From contig NZ_JAVYJB010000008.1 of assembly GCF_032490495.1 (NCBI RefSeq), positions 62,001 through 126,000 on the forward strand: a stretch of 64,000 bases of DNA. The letters run 5' to 3'. This document shows positions 1-8,270 of this stretch, one piece after another. Under the pieces are notes generated by a model, which did no database searches, had not been told where the DNA came from, and worked only from the letters and a program-made list of their open reading frames with translations. The stretch comes from Pilosibacter fragilis. GTDB taxonomy: Bacteria > Bacillota > Clostridia > Lachnospirales > Lachnospiraceae. The first letter of the stretch is position 1, and each line of letters opens with the position of its first letter. A program made the position numbers and the translations under genes.

Positions 1-1
1 T

Positions 2-760
2 GTACCGGTTGAACCAGGATTGACGAATGTAGAAAAAATAGATGCCACTGGGCAGAGGATTGTTGGACTAAATACAGAGAATGCCGAGATCAATGAGGGA
101 CTGGTCAGATTCGATATTATTTTTTATGTCCGCATGAAAAATGGTCTTTCCCAGATTATCGTGAATGTCGAAGCTCAAAAGGATGAACCCGACAAATATA
201 AGCTATTAAATCGGGCAATCTTTTATGTGAGCAGGCTTGTCTCTTCACAAAAAGAGAGAGATTTTGTAAACACGAATTATGATGACATAAAACAGGTATT
301 CAGCATTTGGATCTGCATGAATATGGATTGCAACAGCTTAAGCCATATTCATCTTACGAAGGATGAGATGCTGAGTCCATATGACTGGAAGGGCAATATG
401 GATCTGCTGAATATCGTTTTAATTGGAATTACGAATGATATTCCAGATCATGAGGAAAAATATGAAATGCATCGTTTGATTGGTGCACTTCTCTCAAGCG
501 AATTGAAAGAGCAGGAAAAACTGGATATTATAGAACATGAGTATAATATCCCAATCAGCAGTGAATTTAGAGAGGATGTGAGAATTATGTGTAATCTGAG
601 TACAGGAATTGAAGAAAGAGCCACAGAAAAAACGAGTGAAAAATTTATTATGAATATGTATAAAAAAGGTTATACATTAGATCAGATCGCAGACGTGGCA
701 GAAACCAGTGTGGAGGTTGTGGAAGCAATCGTTAAGAAGAAAGAACCCGTGATGGCATAA
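2..760 (+). CDS. Rpn-family PD-(D/E)XK nuclease / putative transposase, 5' end outside window
   Basis: The reading frame is already open at the left edge (frame of base 2), so the true start is upstream; a TTG at 20 is only an internal codon. The visible part matches recombination-promoting nuclease (Rpn/PDDEXK transposase-like) proteins: an Asp in RFDIIFYVRM and an E-x-Q in NVEAQKDEP are the expected metal-binding residues of the PD-(D/E)XK fold, at about residues 28 and 46 of the visible part. The C-terminal 40 residues form a small helix-turn-helix-like tail (YTLDQIADVAETSVEVVEAI). Members act on DNA and are linked to horizontal transfer. A hairpin terminator follows. Family assignment is firm; whether it is mobile is unknown. 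Confidence 0.8.
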   Translation, partial: VPVEPGLTNVEKIDATGQRIVGLNTENAEINEGLVRFDIIFYVRMKNGLSQIIVNVEAQKDEPDKYKLLNRAIFYVSRLVSSQKERDFVNTNYDDIKQVFSIWICMNMDCNSLSHIHLTKDEMLSPYDWKGNMDLLNIVLIGITNDIPDHEEKYEMHRLIGALLSSELKEQEKLDIIEHEYNIPISSEFREDVRIMCNLSTGIEERATEKTSEKFIMNMYKKGYTLDQIADVAETSVEVVEAIVKKKEPVMA

Positions 761-826
761 GTAACAAGTAAATACCAAAGAAACAAGCAGTAGATCAGTA
801 AATGATTTGCTGCTTTTTCTTTTATC

Positions 827-857
827 AAGGCAGTCCATTGTGGGCTGCCTTTTATCA
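827..857 (+). terminator. Hairpin terminator, first copy of a duplicated leader
   Basis: GGCAGTCCA (829-837) pairs with TGGGCTGCC (841-849) around a 3-nt loop, extended by AA/TT and followed by TTTT. It ends the nuclease gene and lies 20 nt before the next ribosome binding site. The surrounding 70 bases recur at 4189-4258. Confidence 0.65.
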
Positions 858-877
858 TGCAAAAATGGAGGTAATCT

Positions 878-2236
878 ATGACAGATAATCAGACAGAAAA
901 ACAAAAAGTACAGGAACTTACAGACAAGGATGTGGAGCTTACTATGATGGATGCGCAGAAAGGGATTGATGCATTGCAGGATTCGGAGACAGAAATCAAT
1001 AAATCACAGAAACAGCAAGAAGCTTCTGATGCACGAAAGGCTGCACAGTTACTCCATGGAAGTATGGATAAATATGGCATTTACCAGTTAAAGAATAATC
1101 CTGAACTGGATAAGTTCCGCTTTGAAGGAACGGAAAGTCTGAAACGTATGGGAATCACCAAGTATAATTTTGATACCATAGTGCCGGAGAATTATGAACA
1201 GGTGTATATGGGGGAATTGTCTGAATTCCGGGGAAGGACGCAGGGGGAAACACTGGAAGCCATCTATACGAAGTTCAATAATGACCACCCGGCAGACTAC
1301 AAGGCACATTCTCTTTCTGTCAGTGACATTGTGGTACTGCATGAAAACAGAGAAAACAGCGCACATTTTGTGGATACGTTCGGATTTACCGGTCTGCCAC
1401 AATTTCTGCATGAACTGGAAGAGAAAGCAGAAGATCTTACGGTCACATTTACTGTGGCAGAGTGTGGAGAATTTCATGGCATCGGAGCATATTATAAGGA
1501 TATTCCAACCATTGAAGATGCTATCCGGATTTACCGGAAAATGGATCCGGCACGGTTAAATGGAGTTCCGGCAATCGGAGTGAATCTTCATGTAGAGGGA
1601 ACCGACTGCCTGGAGGATGACCAGGTGGATCTTCTTACCGGAAAGACGATTGATGTAGATTTTCTCAACTATATGCCGGATGTGAGAGATCATCCGAGCG
1701 TGCAGGACGCTATTAAAAAGCTGGTAGAAGCATTCCCGGAGAAAGAGGTCAATGACCGGGAAACGAAAGAGCAGAAAATACAGGCACTTGCGGGAGAACT
1801 TGACCGGTTATCCTATGAGATGGATCCTTATGAGTATAGCGATACAGTATCGGATCAGGAAGCGCAGGTGCAAAGGATCGCAGAAGATATACGCAATGGA
1901 AACATCGGACATTTGCGGAATTTTTTGCAGACTTCCATAGAAGAAGGCACCGATGAGAACAGTGAGCAGAGAGCCAAAGAGCTGCTTGTAAAACTGGCAG
2001 AGTACAAGCCGCTTGCGAAGGTCGAGGAAATGGAAGAGCAGAATTATAACATGATTGACAATGTGCTTAACAATGGTGTGGAAAAATTTAATCGTAAAGA
2101 AGATAAGCAGAAGCTGCAGCAGGGTCGCATATCGTTGAAAGAGCGTCTTTGCACAAAGCAATGTGAAGTTTCGGAAAAACAAGTCAGAGATCCGCAGGAT
2201 CAGAATAAAGTTAAAAAGAATAGCAGGGAGATGTAG
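878..2236 (+). CDS. YodL-domain protein of conjugative-element type
   Basis: A 452-residue protein with a GGAGG ribosome binding site at 866-870. Residues about 67-175 match the YodL-like domain found in accessory proteins of Firmicutes integrative elements (YGIYQLKNNPELDKFRFEG, later HSLSVSDIVVLHENR and FVDTFGF). Residues about 185-290 (FTVAECGEFHGIGAYYKDI; later ATYARLN-like IYRKMDPARLNG) resemble the large-polyvalent-protein-associated modules that follow YodL in those proteins. The rest is charged and helical. No catalytic motif is visible and the function is unknown; in conjugative elements such genes sit among transfer genes, but none of those is present here, so this is probably an element remnant. 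Confidence 0.7.
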   Translation: MTDNQTEKQKVQELTDKDVELTMMDAQKGIDALQDSETEINKSQKQQEASDARKAAQLLHGSMDKYGIYQLKNNPELDKFRFEGTESLKRMGITKYNFDTIVPENYEQVYMGELSEFRGRTQGETLEAIYTKFNNDHPADYKAHSLSVSDIVVLHENRENSAHFVDTFGFTGLPQFLHELEEKAEDLTVTFTVAECGEFHGIGAYYKDIPTIEDAIRIYRKMDPARLNGVPAIGVNLHVEGTDCLEDDQVDLLTGKTIDVDFLNYMPDVRDHPSVQDAIKKLVEAFPEKEVNDRETKEQKIQALAGELDRLSYEMDPYEYSDTVSDQEAQVQRIAEDIRNGNIGHLRNFLQTSIEEGTDENSEQRAKELLVKLAEYKPLAKVEEMEEQNYNMIDNVLNNGVEKFNRKEDKQKLQQGRISLKERLCTKQCEVSEKQVRDPQDQNKVKKNSREM

Positions 2237-2416
2237 ACAATTAGTTTGGTTACTTATGTAGGTCAGAATATCTCTGTTACCGAAACTTCCACATCATTCT
2301 ATAACGAAAGACAGAAAGTTCAGGTAAGCCTTTCAAAGGCAGACATTATTGAACCAGTATCCGGTCACGGAAAAAGGAAATATAAATTCAAAATAACTCA
2401 AAAACTTGACTTTTAA
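2237..2416 (+). pseudogene. Orphan open 3' coding tail
   Basis: Directly after the YodL stop, codons from 2237 stay open for 59 residues to a TAA at 2414-2416 but contain no start codon or ribosome binding site. The peptide is protein-like (LVTYVGQNISVTETSTSF, ending KYKFKITQKLDF). It looks like the severed C-terminus of an unrecognised gene, marking a deletion junction close to 2237. It could also be chance. Confidence 0.3.
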
Positions 2417-2453
2417 CATTGGCTAAGTTAAAATAAAACAAATTAAGTTAAAA
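2406..2453 (+). promoter_or_regulatory. Promoter with repeated GTTAAAA motifs for AbiE-like pair 1
   Basis: TTGACT (2406-2411), a 17-bp spacer and TAAAAT (2429-2434) form a near-consensus vegetative promoter. GTTAAAA occurs at 2427-2433 and 2447-2453, within a 10-bp direct repeat TAAGTTAAAA, and inverted as TTTTAAC at 2411-2417. The inverted pair brackets the spacer. AbiEi antitoxins are known to repress their own promoter through repeats, so these are candidate operators. Confidence 0.6.
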
Positions 2454-2467
2454 GGAGAATGAGAAAT

Positions 2468-3400
2468 ATGCTTACAAGCGTATTCGGGATTTCTATAAAA
2501 TATGAAGCATGGAATCATCAGGATTCTTTGCCTGTTTATATTGCAGGGAGTTATGATTTTCATACAGCATATATTGGAAACAGACGCTGTATAATGCTTG
2601 CTCCAACAGAAGAACTTGCCACACTTCCGGCATTGAAAAAACAAATTGTAAAAATACAGCAGATTGATAATGTGCCAGTCGTATTTGAACTTACAACGGT
2701 ATCAAATTATCGAAGAAAAAGCCTTATAGAAAATAATATACCATTTATTACTGATAAGCAGGTCTTTCTTCCTTTCATTGGGACAATGCTTTCTGATGAA
2801 AAAGAACCCCAAAAGCTGACGAGTAAGTTTGTTTACTCCACGCAGCAGTTGTTTTTATTTTATCTGTACAGTAAGAAAAAACGATTGTATACTTCAGAAG
2901 CCGGAAAAGTGCTTCCGTTTACAGCAATGACCTTGACCAGAGCAGTGAAGCAGTTGGAAACGACAGATTTGTTTCTTGTAGCAAAAGACGGTGTCAATAA
3001 GTTTATTGAGTCAAAATATAAGCGAGATGAATTATTTGAAAAAGCAAAAGTATATTTGACGACTCCTGTTCGAAAAACAGGATATATAGATAAGACGCAA
3101 GTTACAGAAAATATGGTCTTTGCAGGGGAAACAGCACTTTCTAAAAAAACAATGCTAAATCCAAGCCGAGTTGTTACCTATGCAATTAGTGAGAAAGATT
3201 ATGATAAAGCCTTGCTGACTGATGAATTGATAGACCCGGATAAACAGGTCAGCCTTGAATTATGGGCATACAACCCAAAACAATTTTCAGAGGATAACAG
3301 TGCTGATGATATTTCACTTGTTTTATCTTTTACAAATACAAATGATGAAAGAATTGAAGAAGCAGTAGATGAATTGCAGGAAAGAAGGTTGCATGAGTAA
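2468..3400 (+). CDS. Putative AbiEi-like antitoxin / winged-helix regulator
   Basis: About 310 residues. The ATG at 2468 is preferred because AAGGAG (2452-2457) is 10 nt upstream; the ATG at 2459 would nearly touch it. The protein has no obvious catalytic motif. A winged-helix-like central part (about residues 115-185, with LYTSEAGKVLPFTAMTLTRAVKQLE) fits a DNA-binding antitoxin. The stop codon shares one base with the start of the next gene (TAATG), which suggests translational coupling with the nucleotidyltransferase toxin. By context this is the antitoxin half of a type IV AbiE-like module. The protein itself is only weakly recognisable, so the role rests mainly on the pairing. Base composition is clearly more AT-rich than flanking core genes, in keeping with transfer. 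Confidence 0.6.
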   Translation: MLTSVFGISIKYEAWNHQDSLPVYIAGSYDFHTAYIGNRRCIMLAPTEELATLPALKKQIVKIQQIDNVPVVFELTTVSNYRRKSLIENNIPFITDKQVFLPFIGTMLSDEKEPQKLTSKFVYSTQQLFLFYLYSKKKRLYTSEAGKVLPFTAMTLTRAVKQLETTDLFLVAKDGVNKFIESKYKRDELFEKAKVYLTTPVRKTGYIDKTQVTENMVFAGETALSKKTMLNPSRVVTYAISEKDYDKALLTDELIDPDKQVSLELWAYNPKQFSEDNSADDISLVLSFTNTNDERIEEAVDELQERRLHE

Positions 3401-4167
3401 TGGTCAGTGGATTTACAAAATTTAAGGAAAGATTTCAAGGTTTTGAAAATCAATATGTCATCATCGGTGGGACGGCGTGTGATTTGATTATGGAAAATGA
3501 AGAATTACCATTTCGTGCTACAAAAGATGTAGATATTGTATTGATTGTTGAATCCATAACAGCGGAGTTTGGCAGGCAGTTTTGGGAGTATGTCAAAGAA
3601 GCAGGATATGAGCATTTGAATAAAAGCACTGGAAATGCACAGTTTTATCGTTTCACATCTCCGAAAAGTAAAGAATATCCATATATGATAGAAATATTTT
3701 CCAGAAATCCGGATTTTATTATATTGGAAGATGATGCAGTTCTCACTCCGCTTCCGATCGATGATGAAATATCCAGTTTGTCGGCAATCCTTTTAAATGA
3801 AGCATATTATGAATTGTTAAAAACCGGACAAATGATGGTTGATGGCATTCCGGTATTAAGTCCGACTTGCCTGATTCCATTTAAGACGAAAGCATGGCTG
3901 GATTTAAAGGAACGCAAGTTGAATGGAGAGCAGGTCGATAGCAAAAACATAAAGAAACATAAAAACGATGTGTTCCGATTAGCACAGTTAATCACAGCCA
4001 ATACAAGGCAAGTCCTCAGTCCGGAAATAGCAGAGGATATGAAAAAGTTCTTATCTGAAATAGCTGATGAAACAGTGGATTTAAAGTCCTTGGGTATAAG
4101 GGGAACAGATAAGAAGAAAATGACAGAAATGCTATACCAGTGTTATGGGTTGAAGGATAATACATAG
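3400..4167 (+). CDS. AbiEii/AbiGii-like nucleotidyltransferase (toxin half of pair 1)
   Basis: A 255-residue protein starting one base into the previous stop codon. The nucleotidyltransferase signature is visible near the N-terminus: YVIIGGTACDLIM, then ATKDVDIVLIVE with the two metal-binding aspartates. This is the pol-beta-type fold used by AbiEii toxins, which modify RNA or block growth unless held by their antitoxin. It differs clearly from the second pair at 23268, so the two loci are not a recent duplication. The chain ends KKMTEMLYQCYGLKDNT and a hairpin follows. Confidence 0.75.
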   Translation: MVSGFTKFKERFQGFENQYVIIGGTACDLIMENEELPFRATKDVDIVLIVESITAEFGRQFWEYVKEAGYEHLNKSTGNAQFYRFTSPKSKEYPYMIEIFSRNPDFIILEDDAVLTPLPIDDEISSLSAILLNEAYYELLKTGQMMVDGIPVLSPTCLIPFKTKAWLDLKERKLNGEQVDSKNIKKHKNDVFRLAQLITANTRQVLSPEIAEDMKKFLSEIADETVDLKSLGIRGTDKKKMTEMLYQCYGLKDNT

Positions 4168-4188
4168 TAAGGAGTGGATTGCCGGAAT

Positions 4189-4258
4189 TTGCTGCTTTTT
4201 ATTTTTATCAGGGTAGTCCATAGTGGACTGCCTTTTGTTATACAAAATGGAGACAATC
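4189..4258 (+). repeat. Second copy of the leader/terminator block at 808-877
   Basis: The T-rich lead-in, the hairpin GGTAGTCCA (4212-4220) / TGGACTGCC (4224-4232) with TTTT, and the following ACAAAATGGAG all mirror 808-877. At the first copy the block leads into the YodL start codon; here the similarity stops at about 4258 and no related gene follows. It ends the AbiE-like operon. Between 4259 and 4410 no gene is evident; a short open frame at 4223-4420 overlaps the hairpin and is not credible. Confidence 0.6.
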
Positions 4259-4428
4259 AGGGAATCCGTAAAAAGAGGCATGGGCGGCGCAATTTACGGT
4301 ATTGCAAGTGTTACTATATTTGTTAGATTTTTACAAATATACCCTGTACACAAAAATTTCACTTGTAATCTGGCAGGATATCGGCTACACTTTACGCATT
4401 CCAATCTGATAGGAGGATAAGAAAGAGT

Positions 4429-5304
4429 ATGAGAAAGAAATGGATTTTTACCGGAGCGGCATTTGCACTTGCAATGACCCTGACCGGATGCAGAGATAAT
4501 GCAGCGGCAAGTATTCCGTAGCAAAGCAGCCAGGAGCAGACGAAGGAGCAGACACAGATGATCCCTATGGAGGAGGCACAGGAAGCGGCGTTAAAAGCAG
4601 CGGATATTGAAGCGGCAGATGCAGACATTTCAGCCACGACCTTAAGTGAGGTGGCGGGAGTGGCCTGCTATAAGGTGGAATTTACTTCCGGAGAGTATGC
4701 CTACTCCTACACGATCAATGCAGAGACAGGAGCTGTCATGGAAATGAGCAGCCAGGAACAGAATGCACAGGCTTCCGGGACACAGACGGAGGTAGCAGAC
4801 TCCGCTGCCCCTGCTCCGGCACAGACCTCAGCCGCTGCTCCGGCACAGAATGCAACAGGTACCGGAACCGTGGATGAAGCAGCAGCACAGAAGATTGCAC
4901 TGGAGCATGCCGGAGTGAAGGCAGCGGATGCAACGATCACCAAGTCAAAGCTTGATTATGAAGACGGACGTCAGGTATATGACATTGAATGGTATGCAGG
5001 CGGTGCCAAGTATGACTATGAGATTGCGACAGACACCGGAGAGATCATCAGCTCCGCATATGAAGAAAAAACGATGGGAGCAGACAGCAGGAACGTTACG
5101 GTCAGTGAGGCAGATGCAAAGAAAACAGCCCTTGACCGTGTAAGCGGTGCAACAGACAAGGATCTCTATGAATGGAAGCTTGATTATGATGACGGACGTC
5201 CGGAATATGAAGGAAAGATCATCTACGGTGGAACGGAATACGAATTCACGATTGATGCATCGACCGGATCCGTAATGGAGTGGGATGCTGAGAAGGTCCG
5301 TTAA
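4429..5304 (+). pseudogene. Three-domain PepSY lipoprotein gene with in-frame amber stop
   Basis: An AGGAGG (4411-4416) precedes ATG 4429. The N-terminus is a typical lipoprotein signal peptide with lipobox TLTGC, Cys at residue 21. Codon 31 (4519-4521) is TAG, after which the same frame continues with Q/E-rich linker and stays open to 5304. The remainder carries three PepSY units of about 65 residues, each with A-x-x-x-A-L-x-x-A-G-like helix and Y-x-I-D/N-A-x-T-G-x-V/I hairpin: roughly 4560-4740, 4870-5070 and 5095-5295. A single C-to-T change of a CAG would explain the stop. ATG 4558 could restart translation but would give an unexported protein. Sequencing error or suppression are alternatives. 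Confidence 0.75.
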
Positions 5305-5318
5305 GACAGGAGAAGTAG

Positions 5319-5557
5319 TTGCGTACAAAGATTATCAATGAGCAGTTAACAGATTTATTCTATAACTTTATCGAGATGGAAGACCGTATTGCGGCCAATG
5401 ACCGGTATGCAGACTTAAACAGCTCGGATATGCGGTTTTTGTCCGCCGTAGGAAAAGGGAGCCACCCAAGGACCATCACCCAGGTCGGTGATTACCTGCG
5501 TGTCGGGAGACAGACGGCACACCATGCATCCAGCAGCCTCATCCGGAGAGGATATCA
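5319..5557 (+). pseudogene. Truncated MarR-type regulator
   Basis: A TTG start with AGGAGA just upstream opens a frame whose first 80 residues look like the N-terminal half of a MarR-family winged-helix regulator: an amphipathic helix (FYNFIEMEDRIAAN), then LSAVGKGSHPRTITQVGDYL and recognition-helix-like VGRQTAHHASSSLIRRGY. After about 5557 the frame runs out of frame through a glycoside phosphorylase gene to 5834, so the regulator lost its wing and dimerisation half in a deletion. Confidence 0.65.
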
Positions 5558-6832
5558 GAACCTGCGGAGGCAAAGCGTCTGCTCATCTACCGTGGCAGGG
5601 GCTTACAGGGAGCGAAGACCAAGGCATACCGAAACGGATATAAGGGAGCCATGTATCCCTGGGAGGCTGCCAGACCGGAGTACGGGGAGACCACCCCGGA
5701 AAGAGGCATGGCAGATCCGCAGACAGGGGAGAGAACCGCCATCTATACCGGGAAAAAGGAACTGCATATCTCAGCAGATATCAGCCATGCCGTATGGAAA
5801 TATTATCAGGCTACTGGTGATGAAGAGTTCATGAAGCAGTGGGGCGATGAGATCATTCTGGCTACTGCAGTATTCTGGGCAGACCGTGTGGAATGGGACG
5901 AGGATGGCAGGGTATGCCATATCCGTGATGTGATCGGACCGGATGAGTACAAACAGCGGTTGACGGACAATACCTATACCAACTACATGGCACGGAATAA
6001 CCTCCGCCTGGCGGTGCAGATCGCAGAAAGACTGGAAAAAGAGGATCCGGAATATCTGGAAGAGCTGAATAACCGCTGGGAGATCTGTGAGATGCTGCCA
6101 AAGATCCGCAGGGCGGCGGAAGGAATATATCTGCCGCCTGTGGGAAAGGATGGCATCCTTCCCCAGTTTGCCGGTTACGGGAAGCTGCAGGAGATGGATC
6201 TTAGCTACTACAAGAGCTTTGGAAAAAACGCAGCCGCCGAAATACGGAAGGAACATACCGTTATGGAGCTTGAGAGCTTCCGGGTGCATAAACAGGCAGA
6301 CCTCGTCCTGCTATTGCAGCTGTTCCCGGAACTCCCGGAAGAAGCCGGTGGGACACAGCGCAGGCAGGTACGGGAGAAAAACTACGAGTTTTATGAAAAA
6401 CACACGCTCCATGAAGCATCCTACAGCTTTGCCACCCATTCCCTGATGGCAGCTTCCTTGGGAAGGACACAGGAAGCCTATGAGCTGTTCCGCCAGTGCT
6501 GCGATGTGGATCTGAGCTCCGATGGAGAGAATGCACCGGCAGGAATCTATGCAGCCTGCATGGGCGGCATCTGGCAGTGTGTGGTAGAGGGCTTCTGCGG
6601 GGTACGGATCGAGGAAGATGCCCTGCGGATCGATCCCTGCCTTCCCGAAACGTGGGAAAGCGTGAAATTCCGCATCTGTTACCGGAAAAGCACCCTGGAT
6701 ATCAAGGTAACGAAGAATGCGCTGACCGTCAATAACAGGAGCAGCCACCCGGTACCGCTTAGCTTCCGTGGGGAAGCGGTGTGCCTGGATGGCACCGTGA
6801 GCAGGATCTTCCCGCTCCATTCCCCGGAATAA
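5558..6832 (+). pseudogene. C-terminal part of a GH65 disaccharide phosphorylase
   Basis: From 5558 a frame shows glycoside hydrolase family 65 features: EPAEAKRLLIYR, then YKGAMYPWEAA (GH65 members have GYKGAxYPWES), HISADISHAVWKYYQATGD, and the general-acid region VIGPDEYKQ. The C-terminal jelly-roll-like cap (LRIDPCLPETWESVKFRICY) is intact to the stop at 6832. The N-terminal beta-sandwich and linker, some 330-370 residues in complete maltose/trehalose/kojibiose phosphorylases, are missing, replaced by the MarR fragment. An ATG at 5651 exists but no complete enzyme can be made. GH65 enzymes split alpha-glucosides with phosphate. Confidence 0.8.
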
Positions 6833-6857
6833 AACAGCATGACAGAACGCAGACAGG

Positions 6858-6895
6858 AACAACCTGTGCACTCTAAGGAGTGTACAGGTTGTTTT
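6858..6895 (+). terminator. Intrinsic terminator after GH65 remnant
   Basis: A 15-bp stem with one mismatch (AACAACCTGT...CACTC, 6858-6873, against GAGTG...ACAGGTTGTT, 6878-6893) and a TAAG loop, followed by T-rich sequence. Confidence 0.8.
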
Positions 6896-7034
6896 GCTTT
6901 GAACACTGCTCATGCGCAAAGAGTCCGCAGGCAAACTCGTTATTGCTGGAAAAAGGATAGGAATCCACCATCCGGTATACCATAATGTGGACAGGAAGAC
7001 CCGGGTAGAACCGGACGGAAGGAGACTGGTGAAA

Positions 7035-7874
7035 ATGACAGAAATCGGAGAAGAGACACTGAAGCAGTACAGGGGATATCTGGCGGATCGGGAAAAAAGC
7101 ATCGCCACCATTGACAAATATCTGCGGGATATCCGTACCTTCCTGCAGTGGATGGGAGAAAACCGGAGCATTACCAAGGAAAAAGTGATCGCCTACAAGG
7201 CATGGCTGCAGGAGCATTACAAAACGAGCAGTGCAAACAGCATGCTGGTAGCCCTGAATGGATTTCTGGACTTTATGGGAGAAACGCAGAGCCGGGTGAA
7301 GACGGTAAAGGTACAGAAGCAGATGTTCCGTTCCACAGAAAAGGAAATGAGCAGGGCAGAATACAAAAAGCTGATCGAAAAGGCTTACCGGATGGGACGG
7401 GAGCAGACCGCACTCATCATGGAGACCATCGGAGCGACCGGGATCCGGATCAGTGAATTGAAATATATCACCGTAGCCGCTGTGAAAAGCGGGAAAACAG
7501 AGGTTTCCTGCAAGGGAAAGAAAAGACAGGTGTATCTGGTGAAAGAGCTGAGGGAGAAGCTGCTCAAATACTGCAGAAAAAAAGGGATCTGTAAGGGAAG
7601 TGTGTTCGTCAGCCGCTTCGGGAATCCACTGGACCGCAGTAATATCTGGTCGCAGATGAAAGCCATCGGTGCCGCAGCCGGAATCTGTCCGGATAAGGTA
7701 TTCCCCCATAACCTCCGCCACCTTTTTGCCAGGGTGTTCTGGGAAAAATGGAAGGATCTTTTTTACCTGGCGGATATACTGGGACACAGCAATGTCAACA
7801 CGACCAGGATCTATACCATGACCACTGTTAAGAACCATGGAAGACGGATGCAGGTGCTGGGATTAGTAACATAA
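7035..7874 (+). CDS. Tyrosine recombinase, probable invertase of adjacent DNA switch
   Basis: A 279-residue XerC/D-like enzyme. ATG 7035 is chosen because AAGGAG (7019-7024) lies 10 nt upstream; the frame is open back to 6912 without support. The N-terminal SAM-like core-binding domain spans about residues 1-90 (STIDKY-like IATIDKYLRDIRTFLQW). The catalytic set is complete: Arg in TGIRISELKY, Lys in CKGKKRQV, HNLRH (His and Arg), LGHSNVNTTRIYT (His and nucleophile Tyr). It ends 80 bp before a pair of inverted repeats flanking a promoter segment. Small stand-alone recombinases in this position usually invert or excise a nearby segment, and no other integrase substrate (att site, element backbone) is adjacent. 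The partner role is inferred from position. Confidence 0.85.
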   Translation: MTEIGEETLKQYRGYLADREKSIATIDKYLRDIRTFLQWMGENRSITKEKVIAYKAWLQEHYKTSSANSMLVALNGFLDFMGETQSRVKTVKVQKQMFRSTEKEMSRAEYKKLIEKAYRMGREQTALIMETIGATGIRISELKYITVAAVKSGKTEVSCKGKKRQVYLVKELREKLLKYCRKKGICKGSVFVSRFGNPLDRSNIWSQMKAIGAAAGICPDKVFPHNLRHLFARVFWEKWKDLFYLADILGHSNVNTTRIYTMTTVKNHGRRMQVLGLVT

Positions 7875-7955
7875 GCTTACCGATCAGGTCTGAATCAGAG
7901 CGGAATAAGAGAAGAATCAGAGCAGATGTGAGAAAAATCGGGGCAGAAAAACAAA

Positions 7956-7984
7956 AATACCACATAATCTGCATTATGTGGTAG
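7956..7984. repeat. Left inverted repeat of invertible segment (IRL)
   Basis: The core 26 bp (7958-7983) is itself a dyad: arm TACCACATAAT, centre CTGC, arm ATTATGTGGTA. With two flanking bases outside and one inside, 29 bp are the exact reverse complement of 8242-8270. Arms of 11 bp around a short asymmetric centre are the architecture of tyrosine-recombinase crossover sites, the centre setting direction. Confidence 0.9.
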
Positions 7985-8077
7985 GAATCGTATCCAAAAG
8001 CTGTGTCTATACATAATGGTATGTTTCCTTACCTGGAAACATTGTCCAAAAGTACTATAATTTCTCTCTGCGATTCA

Positions 8078-8106
8078 TATATACCAAAAATAAATTTGTA
8101 TGTCAA
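8078..8106 (-). promoter_or_regulatory. Strong leftward promoter inside invertible segment
   Basis: Read on the minus strand: TTGACA (8106-8101), 17-bp spacer ending TGG, then TATATA (8083-8078). The -35 matches consensus in all six positions, spacing is optimal, and TGG gives an extended -10. It currently points to the recombinase; after inversion it would drive the genes from 8497. Confidence 0.7.
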
Positions 8107-8115
8107 TGATATAAT
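8107..8115 (+). promoter_or_regulatory. Rightward extended -10 element in invertible segment
   Basis: TGATATAAT (8107-8115) is a perfect extended -10, directly abutting the -35 of the divergent promoter. No good -35 sits 16-18 bp upstream (the region is A-rich), so this would be the weaker promoter of the pair and could supply basal operon transcription in the present orientation. Confidence 0.45.
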
Positions 8116-8241
8116 TCGACTTTTTTCGCAGAAAATTGTGCAGATCTGATACAGAATCCGTAAAGGATCTATTTTCACAATACGTTCACTGTATAAAACG
8201 TATTTTTAAGGCGTTTTGCATAAGACAATCCCTGTCTGCTT

Positions 8242-8270
8242 CTACCACATAATGCAGATTATGTGGTATT
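8242..8270. repeat. Right inverted repeat of invertible segment (IRR)
   Basis: Exact reverse complement of 7956-7984. Core 8243-8268: TACCACATAAT, centre GCAG, ATTATGTGGTA. Because the centres are CTGC and GCAG, the sites are in inverted orientation and recombination between them would invert, not delete, the DNA between. Confidence 0.9.

Larger units (their letters stand above)
7985..8241. other. Putative invertible promoter segment (257 bp)
   Basis: This AT-rich segment lies between two perfect inverted repeats. It holds no credible gene. On the minus strand it carries a consensus-type promoter (8106 to 8078) and on the plus strand an extended -10 (8107-8115). Inversion between the repeats would swap which promoter faces the surface-protein operon starting at 8497. 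As written, the stronger promoter fires toward the recombinase 3' end, so the operon is probably OFF or low in this assembly. Orientation-dependent expression is inference; the repeat geometry is directly visible. Confidence 0.8.

Noticed and set aside
4223..4420. 65-residue frame before the PepSY pseudogene
   Set aside because: Begins inside a terminator hairpin, lacks a ribosome binding site and overlaps the next gene's control region.
6912..7034. N-terminal extension of the tyrosine recombinase
   Set aside because: AAGGAG sits before ATG 7035 and the upstream residues have no counterpart in the recombinase fold.
6311..7838. Long minus-strand frames opposite the GH65 remnant and recombinase
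   Set aside because: Protein sequences are His/Phe/Leu-rich shadow translations; the plus-strand frames carry clear domain motifs.
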